From Rhodoferax sp. (GTDB taxonomy: Bacteria; Pseudomonadota; Gammaproteobacteria; Burkholderiales; Burkholderiaceae_C), in contig NZ_JANXMU010000032.1 of assembly GCF_025354435.1 (NCBI RefSeq), positions 124,001-188,000 of the forward strand: 64,000 nt of DNA, written 5' to 3'. Position numbers and translations under genes: made by a program. Positions within the stretch are counted from its first letter, which is position 1. Every line of letters begins with the position of its first letter. Shown in pieces: positions 37,045 to 45,836 of this stretch. Below the pieces are notes generated by a model. The model was given only the letters and a program-made list of their open reading frames with translations. It had not been told where the DNA came from and made no database searches.

Positions 37045-39609
37045 TTGTTAAACAGTTATCGATTTGGCCGCTTTGAAGTGCGTCCTTCCCAGCGCGTGGT
37101 GCTGGTAGACGGAGCCGCAACCAGCCCCGGCGCGCGGGCCTTTGACGTACTGATGGCCTTGGTGCACCACCGTGACCGCGTGGTGTCCAAAGACGAACTG
37201 CTGGACTTGGCCTGGCCCGGCCTGGTGGTGGAAGAAAACAACCTACAGGCCCAGGTGTCGGCGCTGCGCAAGCTGCTGGGGCCACAGGCCATCGTGACCA
37301 TTCCCGGCCGAGGCTACCGGTTTGCGCTGGAAGCCAGCGATGCCCCGCCCGCCGCCGCTGCGGCCGCGCTTCCCTCCCCGGCACCAGCCACGGATGCCCA
37401 CCCCAACCTGACCCACCTGCCGCTGGTACTCACCCCGCTGATCGGCCGCACGCTGGACGTATCCAACCTGGACACCCTGCTAGGCCAGCACCGCCTGCTG
37501 ACCATCGTGGGGGCCGGCGGCATTGGCAAATCGCTGCTGGCGCAGTGGCTGCTACACGCCCGGCGCAGCGCCCACCAGCACGGTGTCGCCTGGGTCGATC
37601 TGGCATCGCAAACCGCGCCCGAATTTGTGGCTAGCACCGTGGCCGGGGCTCTGGGCCTGCAGTCGGGCCACGGCGACCCGCTCAAGGGTTTAATGGAGGC
37701 CGTACGCCCCTTGTCGATGCTGATCGCCATCGACAACGCCGAGCATTTGCTCGACGAAGTTGCCCGCATCCTGCAAGCCCTGCACCAGGCAGCGCCGCAG
37801 TTGCAGGTGCTGGTGACCAGCCAGGCCCCGCTCAAGCTGGCCAACGAATGGGTCTACCGGCTGGATGCGCTGGCCCTGCCCGAACACAGCGCGCCGCTGG
37901 ACGTGGCCCGCCACTTTGGTGCGGTGGCCTTGTTTGCCGAGCGCGCCCAGGCGGCCGACCGGCGCTTTGAACTCGGCCCACAGAACCTGGCCACGGTGGT
38001 GGAAATTTGCCGCCGCCTGGACGGCCTGCCGCTGGCCATCGAGCTGGCCGCCGCCCGCGTGCCGTTGCTGGGCCTGGTGCCGTTAGCCAACTCGCTCAAC
38101 GAACGCCTGCGCCTGCTCAACGGCGGTGGCCGGGGCGCGCCTGCCCGGCAAAAAACCCTGCGTGCCGCGCTGGAATGGAGCTACGGCCTGCTGGATGCCA
38201 CCGAGCAAACCGTATTCCGCCGCCTGGGCGTGTTTGTGGGCGGTTTTTCGCTCGAAATGGCCCGCCAGGTGGTGGCCGACACCGCCAATGGTGCAACGCT
38301 GGATGCCTGGGCCGTGGTGGACGTGTTGGGCGCACTGGTAGACCGCTCGCTGGTCATCGCCGATGGGGGCGACACGCCGCGCTACCGCCTGCTAGACACA
38401 CCGCGCAGCTACGCGCTGGAGCAGCTCACCGCCGCGCATGAAGAGCCTGCTTTGCGCCAACGCCACGCGCTGGCCATGCGGCAGCTCTTTGAGCAGGCCG
38501 ACACCGCTTTTTTCAGCGGCCAGCAGCGCATCGACGACTGGTACAAGGCCCTGGCACCCGACCTGGGCAATGGCCGCGAAGCCCTGGCCTGGGCCATCCA
38601 GTTTGATCCGCAAACTGCCGTGGCCATCGCCCCTGGCCTGGCCGAGGCCCTGACCAGCGACCGCCGCCGCGAGCGCCGCTACATCTGGCAGGCCACGGCC
38701 TTGCTGGTCACCGACCAACTACCTTCCGGTTTGCAGGCCCGCTGGTCCAGCCGCGCCGCCTATTTTTGGGCCTACCGCCAGCCCGCCCTGGCCTGTCGCC
38801 TGGCGCGCCGCGCTGCCAGCCTGTACCGCGCCCAGCCCGGAGAAAAACGCAACTTGTACCACGCCCTGGCGGCCCTGGTCTACGCCCTCACCTACGGGCC
38901 CACCCCCAACCTGGAGCAGCGCCCGGAGCAGCGCGAGGTGCTGGCCGAAATGTGGGCCATCGAAGACCCGGCCTGGCCGCCCATCGTGCGCAGCTACGGC
39001 CTGTTTGCCTCGCTGACCTGCAATTTCGTCGAAGGCGCGTTCGACCAGGCCATCGAGCAACTACTGCAAAAAGCCTCGCTGGACGCGCTGGCCGGCCATT
39101 CCGAAGCCCTGCTGCGCGGCGAAGACATCATTGCCTACATGGAGCTGGCCGCGGGCCGGGTGGATGCATCCATCGCCCGCTACCTGGCCCTGCAGGCCCG
39201 GCTGGCCAACACCCGCCACATGGCCACCCTGCTGCTGGTGCAACTGCACCTGACCGGCGCCTGGCTGGCCAAGGGAGACACCGTGCAAGCCCGCGCGCTG
39301 ATGGAGTCCTGCTGGCCGCAGGTGCTGCACTTTGATGCCCAGGTCTACGCCGCCGACAACCTGGCCCTGCTGGCCGCGCTGGAAAACCGCCCGCACACCG
39401 CCGTACGTCTGCTGGGCTACGCCGACACCGTGCACGCCGCCCACGGCAAGGCCCGCGAGGTCAACGAAGCCCGCTGCGCCCAGTGCGCCGAACACCTGAC
39501 CCGCGCAACCCTCGACAACGCCACTTTCGACCGCCTCAAAACCCTGGGCCATGGCCTGCGCCATGACGACATAGCGCAACTCGGCTTGGGTTTGGATGAT
39601 GCTGCATAA
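37045..39609 (+). CDS. Winged-helix STAND ATPase transcriptional regulator
   Basis: About 854 residues from TTG 37045, chosen because AGGAG lies five bases upstream; the track start GTG 37006 adds 13 residues. Domain order: OmpR/CadC-type winged helix (about 1-95, 'LQAQVSALRKLLGPQAIVTIPGRGYRF'), an Ala/Pro linker, an NB-ARC-like ATPase with P-loop 'VGAGGIGKSLLAQWL' and Walker B 'MLIAIDNAEHLLDE', and a long helical C-terminus likely made of TPR-like repeats. Such proteins act as ATP-gated transcription activators. It is divergent from the small membrane protein gene and may be its regulator. Confidence 0.87.
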   Translation: MLNSYRFGRFEVRPSQRVVLVDGAATSPGARAFDVLMALVHHRDRVVSKDELLDLAWPGLVVEENNLQAQVSALRKLLGPQAIVTIPGRGYRFALEASDAPPAAAAAALPSPAPATDAHPNLTHLPLVLTPLIGRTLDVSNLDTLLGQHRLLTIVGAGGIGKSLLAQWLLHARRSAHQHGVAWVDLASQTAPEFVASTVAGALGLQSGHGDPLKGLMEAVRPLSMLIAIDNAEHLLDEVARILQALHQAAPQLQVLVTSQAPLKLANEWVYRLDALALPEHSAPLDVARHFGAVALFAERAQAADRRFELGPQNLATVVEICRRLDGLPLAIELAAARVPLLGLVPLANSLNERLRLLNGGGRGAPARQKTLRAALEWSYGLLDATEQTVFRRLGVFVGGFSLEMARQVVADTANGATLDAWAVVDVLGALVDRSLVIADGGDTPRYRLLDTPRSYALEQLTAAHEEPALRQRHALAMRQLFEQADTAFFSGQQRIDDWYKALAPDLGNGREALAWAIQFDPQTAVAIAPGLAEALTSDRRRERRYIWQATALLVTDQLPSGLQARWSSRAAYFWAYRQPALACRLARRAASLYRAQPGEKRNLYHALAALVYALTYGPTPNLEQRPEQREVLAEMWAIEDPAWPPIVRSYGLFASLTCNFVEGAFDQAIEQLLQKASLDALAGHSEALLRGEDIIAYMELAAGRVDASIARYLALQARLANTRHMATLLLVQLHLTGAWLAKGDTVQARALMESCWPQVLHFDAQVYAADNLALLAALENRPHTAVRLLGYADTVHAAHGKAREVNEARCAQCAEHLTRATLDNATFDRLKTLGHGLRHDDIAQLGLGLDDAA

Positions 39610-39674
39610 ATTTATAAAAAATAAGGCTCTAGCGTAGATAGCACCTACGCTAGTAGCTACATATTTTGTAGCAG
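39608..39674 (+). repeat. R1 repeat copy
   Basis: Starts at the STAND gene stop codon: 'aaatttataaaaaataaggc', 'tctagcgtaga', then 'cacctacgctagtagctac'. Some central changes. Confidence 0.8.
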
Positions 39675-39753
39675 ATACATTTATTGACAGTTTGCTGTAA
39701 GCCGGGTCCGATAGAAGCCTATCTGTGCCCCCTATAACAAGCGAGACAAGCGC

Positions 39754-41271
39754 ATGATTTTCCAAACCGTGTTTTCACCCGGCCTGTGGCTGATGCGGCG
39801 CTTGCGCCTGGGCGGCAAGATTTTTCTGCTGGCGGCGGTACTGCTGGTCACGCCGGTAACAGTGCTGCTGCAGTTCGCCCTGGGTAACACCGGCGGCGTG
39901 GGCATGGCCTGGCTCAGCGGCCTGTGCGTGCTGCTGTCCATCTACCTGCTGCTGGCCTTCTACGCCAGCTTCACCCAGGACCTGGCCCAGGTGCGCCAGG
40001 CCATGGACCAGGTGGTCAAAGGCGATTTACGCCTGCGTCTGGTGCAGCGCGGTACGGATGAACTGGCGGCACTGGCTGCAGCTACCCAGCAGATCGGGGC
40101 CACGGTATCGGCCATGGTGGCCAACGTGCGCAGCAACGCGGCCTTTGTGGCGCATTCGGGCAAAAGCCTGGCCAGCGGCAACCGCGCCCTATCGGACCGC
40201 ACCGAGCAGCAAGCCGCCAACCTGGAGCAAACCGCCGCCAGCGTAGAACAACTCTCCAGCACCGTACAAGACACCGCACAAACCGCCAGCCAGGCCAACG
40301 CCCAGGCCGCCCGCGTGCGCGATGCCGCCAACCTGGGTGCTACCACGATGGCCGAAGCCATTGCCTCGGTGGAAGCCATCCAGGGCAGCGCCAAGCGCAT
40401 GGACGAAATCGTTGGCGTGATCGACGGCCTGGCCTTCCAGACCAACATCCTGGCGCTGAACGCCGCGGTAGAAGCCGCCCGCGCAGGCGAATCGGGCCGC
40501 GGCTTTGCCGTGGTGGCCAGCGAAGTGCGCTCCCTGGCACAGCGCTCGGCCGAGGCCTCCAAAGAAATCCGCCAGCTTATCGGTGCCTCCAGCACCCAGG
40601 TGGGCAGCAGCGTGCAAAAGATCCGCACCGCGGGCAGCAGCATCACCGCCATCGTCAGCGGCATCCGCGACGTGGCGGCCAACATGGCGCAAATCTCCAC
40701 CTCCAGCGCCGAGCAAAGCACCGGCCTGAGCGAAATTACCTCCGCCGTGCGCCAGTTGGATGAGATCACACAGCAAAACGCCCAGATGGTGGAGCACGCC
40801 GTGACCCAGGCCTCGACCCTGGAAAACCGCGCCTCCACCCTGGTCGAAGCCGTGGCCCTGTTCAAGCTGCAGCAAGGTTCGGCCGAAGAAGCCATCGCCC
40901 TGGTAGACCGGGCCCTGGCGCACCGCCGCCGGGGTGGCTCGCGCGACAGCTTCTTGCGCGACCTGACCCAACCTACCCAGGGCTTTTTTGACCGCGACAT
41001 GTACGTGTTTGTGTTGGACCGCAGCGGCAGCTACGTGGCCTTTGGTGGCAACCCGGCCAAGGTTGGCACCCGCGTGCAGGACATTGCCGGTATCGACGGC
41101 GCAGGCCTGCTGCACGCCATCTACGCCCAGGCCGAGCACGAGCCCGGCTGGGTGGAATACGACATCACCAACCCCACCACCGGCCGGGTGCAGACCAAGA
41201 TGTCGTTTGTGCTGCTGGTGGATGATTTGGCGGTGGGCTGCGGGGTCTACAAGAACTTGGTTGTGGCATAG
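39754..41271 (+). CDS. Methyl-accepting chemotaxis protein with C-terminal Cache-like domain
   Basis: 505 residues. Two transmembrane segments near the N-terminus (about 20-75) with almost no periplasmic domain, a HAMP-like segment, and the MCP signalling domain with '[41 protein letters not shown]'. After the MCP domain comes a ~100-residue single-Cache-like module ('[28 protein letters not shown]'). Cache domains are normally periplasmic and N-terminal; here it would be cytoplasmic, so the receptor probably senses an internal signal. No other chemotaxis genes adjoin. Confidence 0.9.
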   Translation: MIFQTVFSPGLWLMRRLRLGGKIFLLAAVLLVTPVTVLLQFALGNTGGVGMAWLSGLCVLLSIYLLLAFYASFTQDLAQVRQAMDQVVKGDLRLRLVQRGTDELAALAAATQQIGATVSAMVANVRSNAAFVAHSGKSLASGNRALSDRTEQQAANLEQTAASVEQLSSTVQDTAQTASQANAQAARVRDAANLGATTMAEAIASVEAIQGSAKRMDEIVGVIDGLAFQTNILALNAAVEAARAGESGRGFAVVASEVRSLAQRSAEASKEIRQLIGASSTQVGSSVQKIRTAGSSITAIVSGIRDVAANMAQISTSSAEQSTGLSEITSAVRQLDEITQQNAQMVEHAVTQASTLENRASTLVEAVALFKLQQGSAEEAIALVDRALAHRRRGGSRDSFLRDLTQPTQGFFDRDMYVFVLDRSGSYVAFGGNPAKVGTRVQDIAGIDGAGLLHAIYAQAEHEPGWVEYDITNPTTGRVQTKMSFVLLVDDLAVGCGVYKNLVVA

Positions 41272-41295
41272 CGCGTAGACACCGCAGTCACACGC

Positions 41296-41344
41296 AAAAA
41301 GAGCTATCCGTGCTGGTTACACCAGCACGGATAGCTCTTTTTTT
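41296..41344. terminator. Bidirectional intrinsic terminator
   Basis: Perfect 17 bp stem GAGCTATCCGTGCTGGT / ACCAGCACGGATAGCTC with a 3-base loop, flanked by five A on the left and seven T on the right. It ends transcription from the MCP gene and can stop alaS readthrough from the other side. Confidence 0.92.
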
Positions 41345-41398
41345 GATAGTAAAAAAGACGGCGACCCAGTTTCTAGCGCAAAGTAAAAAGCAAGCCTT

Positions 41399-41496
41399 CC
41401 AGAAACACCGCAGAACTGGCTTTGCCAGGCTGCTGGTGTTACCCCCTGCAAGGGGGTTGGCGAAAGATGCGAAGCACTGCCGCCTGGGGGGGGCCA
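41399..41496 (-). repeat. R2 structured 3'-UTR repeat, copy C
   Basis: On the minus strand it starts just after the alaS stop codon in the sense orientation. Nearly identical to copy B, with single-base changes such as TTGCAgggg in the small hairpin. Confidence 0.88.
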
Positions 41497-41498
41497 AA

Positions 41499-44141
41499 TT
41501 ACACGCGTTCTGCCACCCAGGCCTGCACGGAAGCCAGCGCCGCTGGCAGTTTGCCCGGCTCGGTGCCACCGGCCATGGCCATGTCGGGCTTGCCGCCGCC
41601 TTTGCCGCCGAGTTGGCTGGCGACGAAGTTGGCCAGGGCACCGGCTTGGACCTTACCGACGCTGTCCTTGGTCACGCCGACGGCGATCTGCACCTTGTCG
41701 CCGTCTACAGCGGCCAGCACGATGACGGCAGTTTTCAGCTTGTCTTTGAGCTTGTCCATGGTGTCGCGCAGGGTCTTGGTGTCGGCGCCTTCGAGCTTGG
41801 CGGCCAGCAGCTTGATGCCGTTGATGTCGATAGCGCTGTTGACCAGCTCATCGCCCTGGCTGGAAGCCAGTTTGCCCTTGAGCTGGGCGACTTCTTTTTC
41901 CAGCGCCTTGATGCTGTCCAGGGCCAGCGTGACGCGGGCTTGCAGCTCGGTGGGCTGGACCTTGAAGCTGCCTGCAGCCTGGGTCACGGTGCGTTCCAGC
42001 TCTTGCAGATAGGCCAAAGCGCCTTCGCCGGTGATGGCTTCGATACGGCGGATACCTGCGGCCACGCCGCCCTCGCCCACCACCTTGAACAGACCGATGT
42101 CACCGGTGCGCTGCACGTGGGTGCCGCCGCAGAGTTCGCGGGTGGTGCCGATATCCAGCACGCGCACGACTTCGCCGTACTTTTCACCAAACAGCATCAT
42201 CGCGCCGGTCTTTTGGGCCGATTCGATATCCATCAGCTCGGCCTTGGTGGCGACATTGGCCAGGATTTCGGCGTTGACTATTTGCTCGATCTGCAGGATT
42301 TGCGCGTCGGTCACCGGGGCGTTGTGGGTGAAGTCGAAGCGGGTACGTTCGGCATTCACCAGGCTGCCCTTTTGGTGCACATGCGTGCCCAGCACTGCGC
42401 GCAAGGCGGCGTGCATCAAATGGGTGACGGAGTGGTTGCGCTGGGTGGCGGCGCGCAAGGCAGTGTTGACCTGGGCGGTGACGGTGTCGCCCACGTTCAG
42501 CGTGCCCTGGGCCAGCGTGCCCTGGTGGCCAAACACGTCGGCCTTGATTTTTTGCGTGTCGCCGACCTCGAAGCGGGCGGTTGCGGACACCAGCTTGCCC
42601 TCGTCGCCCACCTGGCCGCCAGACTCGGCGTAGAACGGCGTGGTGTCCAGCACCACGGTGCCGGTTTGACCTTCTTTTAGGCTTGTAGCGTTGGTACCGT
42701 CTACATAGATAGCTACAACTTTCGCAGCAGACTCCAAAGCGGTGTAGCCCACGAACTGGTTGTCGGCACCGGTGTACTCCAGCGCGCGGTCCATCTTGAA
42801 CTTGCCTGCGGCGCGGCCCTTGGCTTTTTGCGCCTCCATGGCGGCGGTGAAACCAGCTTCGTCCACCGACAGGCCGCGCTCGCGGCACACGTCCGCCGAC
42901 AAGTCGAGCGGGAAGCCGTAGGTGTCGTGCAGCTTGAAAGCCACGTCGCCGGGCAGCACTTGCACGCCATCGGCCAGCGCGGCATTCAGAATTTCCATGC
43001 CCATCGCCAGGGTTTCAAAGAAACGCTCTTCTTCGACCTTCAGTACTTCGACGATGCGCTCTTGCTGCGCGGCCATGTGCGGGTACGCCGCGCCCATCAG
43101 CGCCACCAGGTCGGGCACCAGCTTGTGGAAGAACGGTTGGGTCTGGCCCAGCAGGTAGCCGTGGCGGACCGCGCGGCGGATGATGCGGCGCTGCACGTAG
43201 CCGCGGCCTTCGTTGCCGGGGATTACGCCGTCGCTGACGAGGAAGGAGGTGGCGCGGATGTGGTCGGCGATGACGCGCAGGCTCTTGTGGCCCAGATCTT
43301 GTTCACCGGTTTCGCGCGATGCGGCCTTGATCAGTGCGTCAAAAATGTCGATTTCGTAGTTGCTGTGCACGTGCTGCAAGATGGCGGCCAGGCGCTCCAG
43401 GCCCATGCCGGTGTCCACGCAGGGGGCGGGCAGCGGGCTGACCGAGCCATCTTCGGCCATGTTGAACTGCATGAACACGTTGTTCCAGATCTCGATGAAG
43501 CGGTCGCCGTCTTCACCGGGGCTGCCTGGGGGGCCGCCGGGGATGTGGTCGCCGTGGTCGTAGAAGATCTCGCTGCAGGGGCCGCAGGGGCCGGTGTCGG
43601 CCATCATCCAGAAGTTGTCGGACTTGTAGCGGCCGCCCTTGTTGTCACCGATGCGGATTACACGCTCGGGCGGCAGGCCGATTTCTTTGGTCCAGATGTC
43701 ATAGGCTTCGTCGTCTTCTTCGTAGACCGTGGCCAGCAGGCGGTCGGCGGGGAGCTTGTAGACCTGGGTCAGCAGTTCCCAGGCCCAGTTCAGCGACTCG
43801 CGCTTGAAGTAGTCGCCAAAGCTCCAGTTGCCCATCATCTCGAAGAAGGTGTGGTGGCGCGCGGTGTAGCCCACGTTTTCCAAGTCGTTGTGCTTGCCAC
43901 CGGCGCGCAGGCAGGCCTGGACCGACGCGGCGCGCACGTAGGGGCGCTTGTCGGTGCCCAGGAACACGTCCTTGAACTGCACCATGCCGGAGTTGGTGAA
44001 CATCAGCGTGGGGTCGTTGCCCGGCACCAACGAGCTGCTGGCCACCACGGTGTGGCCCTTGGAGGCAAAGAAGTCGAGAAAGGTCTTGCGGATGTCGGCA
44101 ACGGTAAAAACGGGTGCCAGTGCGGGTGCGGGGGTGCTCAT
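41499..44141 (-). CDS. alaS: Alanyl-tRNA synthetase
   Basis: 880 residues from ATG 44141 (MSTPAPAL); the track start is 61 codons too early. Class II catalytic core with '[21 protein letters not shown]', the editing domain with '[12 protein letters not shown]' (HxxxH) and '[15 protein letters not shown]' (CxxxH), and a C-terminal C-Ala domain with Gly-rich '[15 protein letters not shown]'. Length is normal for the family. A short stretch around '[17 protein letters not shown]' uses AT-rich codons unlike its surroundings and resembles the R1 repeat at DNA level. Confidence 0.97.
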   Translation of the reverse strand: MSTPAPALAPVFTVADIRKTFLDFFASKGHTVVASSSLVPGNDPTLMFTNSGMVQFKDVFLGTDKRPYVRAASVQACLRAGGKHNDLENVGYTARHHTFFEMMGNWSFGDYFKRESLNWAWELLTQVYKLPADRLLATVYEEDDEAYDIWTKEIGLPPERVIRIGDNKGGRYKSDNFWMMADTGPCGPCSEIFYDHGDHIPGGPPGSPGEDGDRFIEIWNNVFMQFNMAEDGSVSPLPAPCVDTGMGLERLAAILQHVHSNYEIDIFDALIKAASRETGEQDLGHKSLRVIADHIRATSFLVSDGVIPGNEGRGYVQRRIIRRAVRHGYLLGQTQPFFHKLVPDLVALMGAAYPHMAAQQERIVEVLKVEEERFFETLAMGMEILNAALADGVQVLPGDVAFKLHDTYGFPLDLSADVCRERGLSVDEAGFTAAMEAQKAKGRAAGKFKMDRALEYTGADNQFVGYTALESAAKVVAIYVDGTNATSLKEGQTGTVVLDTTPFYAESGGQVGDEGKLVSATARFEVGDTQKIKADVFGHQGTLAQGTLNVGDTVTAQVNTALRAATQRNHSVTHLMHAALRAVLGTHVHQKGSLVNAERTRFDFTHNAPVTDAQILQIEQIVNAEILANVATKAELMDIESAQKTGAMMLFGEKYGEVVRVLDIGTTRELCGGTHVQRTGDIGLFKVVGEGGVAAGIRRIEAITGEGALAYLQELERTVTQAAGSFKVQPTELQARVTLALDSIKALEKEVAQLKGKLASSQGDELVNSAIDINGIKLLAAKLEGADTKTLRDTMDKLKDKLKTAVIVLAAVDGDKVQIAVGVTKDSVGKVQAGALANFVASQLGGKGGGKPDMAMAGGTEPGKLPAALASVQAWVAERV

Positions 44142-44287
44142 AAGCGTGGAGTCTCGTAGAAAATCGTTACGCCAGCCGGGGCCGTGGCGCTGGTAAAAGG
44201 CAGGGGCTGGGCCCCAACCAAAGGGCGGAATTTTACCAGCCGGGTGCCTCCAGCTCCGGCGCACGCCGGCTCCGCCGAATGCTATGC

Positions 44288-44346
44288 AAATAAGAGCTAC
44301 TAGCGTATACAGACCATGCACCAACGGCCTTTTTGGCTTAAATTTT
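44288..44346 (-). repeat. R1 repeat, degenerate copy
   Basis: Reverse orientation between alaS and the tRNA gene: 'agagctactagcgtataca' and an end 'cggcctttttggcttaaatttt'. Outer parts kept, centre diverged. Confidence 0.6.
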
Positions 44347-44419
44347 CAACGGCACGCCCGCAAGCCAGCACCACCCCACGCGGGGCTCCTATAATCCAGT
44401 GACTTCAACGTGATGTTAA

Positions 44420-44493
44420 GCGGGTGTAGTTCAATGGTAGAACGCTAGCTTCCCAAGCTCGATACGAGGGTTCGATCCCCTTCACCCGCTCCA
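44420..44493 (+). tRNA. tRNA-Gly (anticodon CCC)
   Basis: 74 bases with encoded CCA. The acceptor stem GCGGGTG/CACCCGC is perfect. D-stem GTTC/GAAC, anticodon loop TTCCCAA, T-loop TTCGATC. The anticodon stem CTAGC/GCTCG has one T-C mismatch at its second pair. Decodes GGG. It stands alone upstream of alaS on the opposite strand. Confidence 0.93.
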
Positions 44494-44557
44494 AGTCCCT
44501 CCTTGCATCTCTGGCCCCGCGCCAATGCCTGCGCAGCCTCTCTCGGGAGTTCGCAGC

Positions 44558-45706
44558 ATGTTTTTCACCCCCGCCCCCTGTATGTTGTTAACCGCTGCTC
44601 TGGCCCTGGTGGCCTGTGGCGGTGGTGGAAGTAGCGCAGCCACTCCGCCAGCAGCCGTGGTGGCCCCCACCATCACCACGCTGAACAGCAGTCTGTCCAG
44701 CCCCTGGGGCATGGCGGTGTTGCCATCGGGTGAATTGCTGGTCACCCAGAAGAGCGGTAGCCTGCTGCGGCTCAGTGCCAATGGTGCCAGTAGCACGCCC
44801 ATCAGCGGCATCTTGCCCGTGAACGACAGCGGCCAGGGCGGCTTGCTGGGCCTGGCACTGGACCCAGACTTTGCCACTGCGCCGTGGGTCTATTGGGCAT
44901 ATTCAGAGCCTGGCAGCGGCAGCGAGGCCGGGTTGACCGGCACCGCCGTGGCGCGGGGTCGGCTGGTAGGCAATGCGCTGCTGGACGTGGCCGTGCTGTT
45001 TCGCCAGCAGCCCAAAACCACGGGTTCGGGCCACTTCGGGTCGCGGCTGGTGTTTGCCCGCGACAAAACCCTGTTCATCACGCTGGGCGAGCGGCAAAAG
45101 TTCAGCCCGGCCCAAGACCTGGCGCAGACCCTGGGCAAGGTGGTGCGCATCGCCCGCGATGGCAGCATCCCTGCGGACAACCCGGCGCTGGGGGCCAGCG
45201 CCCTGCCCGGCATCTGGAGCCTGGGGCACCGCAATCCGCAGGGTGCCGCCCTGCACCCGGATACCGGCGAGCTGTGGGTCAGCGAGCACGGGCCCCAAGG
45301 CGGTGACGAGATCAACATTGCCCGCGCCGGGGCCAACTACGGCTGGCCGGTCAAAAGCTATGGCTGCAACTACGGCGACCCGGTGGGCGATGCCTGCCGC
45401 ATTGGTGGCGGCGTGCACGCCCCGGCATTTGTGGAGCCGTTAACCTATTGGGTGCCCACATCGGTGGCCCCGGCAGGGCTCATGTTCTACACCGGCAATC
45501 TGATACCGCAGTGGAAGGGGAATTTATTCTCGGGTTCATTGGCGGGCCAGGCGCTGTGGCGCATGGCCATTGGCCCCAACGCCGTACTGACCCGCGAAGC
45601 ACTCCTCACAGACCGCAAAGAACGCTTTCGCGACGTGGCACAGGCCCAGGACGGGTCCATTTTGCTGCTGACCGACAGCGGAAAACTACTGCGGCTGGCC
45701 CCTTAA
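44558..45706 (+). CDS. Exported PQQ-dependent aldose sugar dehydrogenase (YliI/Gdh-B type)
   Basis: 382 residues from ATG 44558; the track start is 11 codons earlier. Lipobox-like 'LALVACGGG' predicts a lipoprotein. Six-bladed propeller of the glucose/sorbosone dehydrogenase family: 'LSSPWGMAVLPSGELLVTQK', 'GQGGLLGLALDPDF', 'SLGHRNPQGAALHPDTGELWVSEHGPQGGDEIN' (catalytic His and Ca/PQQ contacts) and 'GANYGWP'. It oxidises aldoses in the periplasm with PQQ. No PQQ synthesis genes are in the window. Confidence 0.92.
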   Translation: MFFTPAPCMLLTAALALVACGGGGSSAATPPAAVVAPTITTLNSSLSSPWGMAVLPSGELLVTQKSGSLLRLSANGASSTPISGILPVNDSGQGGLLGLALDPDFATAPWVYWAYSEPGSGSEAGLTGTAVARGRLVGNALLDVAVLFRQQPKTTGSGHFGSRLVFARDKTLFITLGERQKFSPAQDLAQTLGKVVRIARDGSIPADNPALGASALPGIWSLGHRNPQGAALHPDTGELWVSEHGPQGGDEINIARAGANYGWPVKSYGCNYGDPVGDACRIGGGVHAPAFVEPLTYWVPTSVAPAGLMFYTGNLIPQWKGNLFSGSLAGQALWRMAIGPNAVLTREALLTDRKERFRDVAQAQDGSILLLTDSGKLLRLAP

Positions 45707-45836
45707 CCCCCTGCAGTGCTCTCGTAAAGACCCTACCCGCGGCGACACAAGTTACCCGTAGAAACCACGTCTGTCACGTAAAGTTCATTCGGCCTGGGTA
45801 TGCTAGCAAAGTGACTTCACCCACAAGGACTTTGCG

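Noticed and set aside
41296-41344. Counting the MCP/alaS hairpin as another R1 copy
   Set aside because: It shares only gagctat/atagctc words with R1; the GC-rich stem plus T-run marks it as a terminator.
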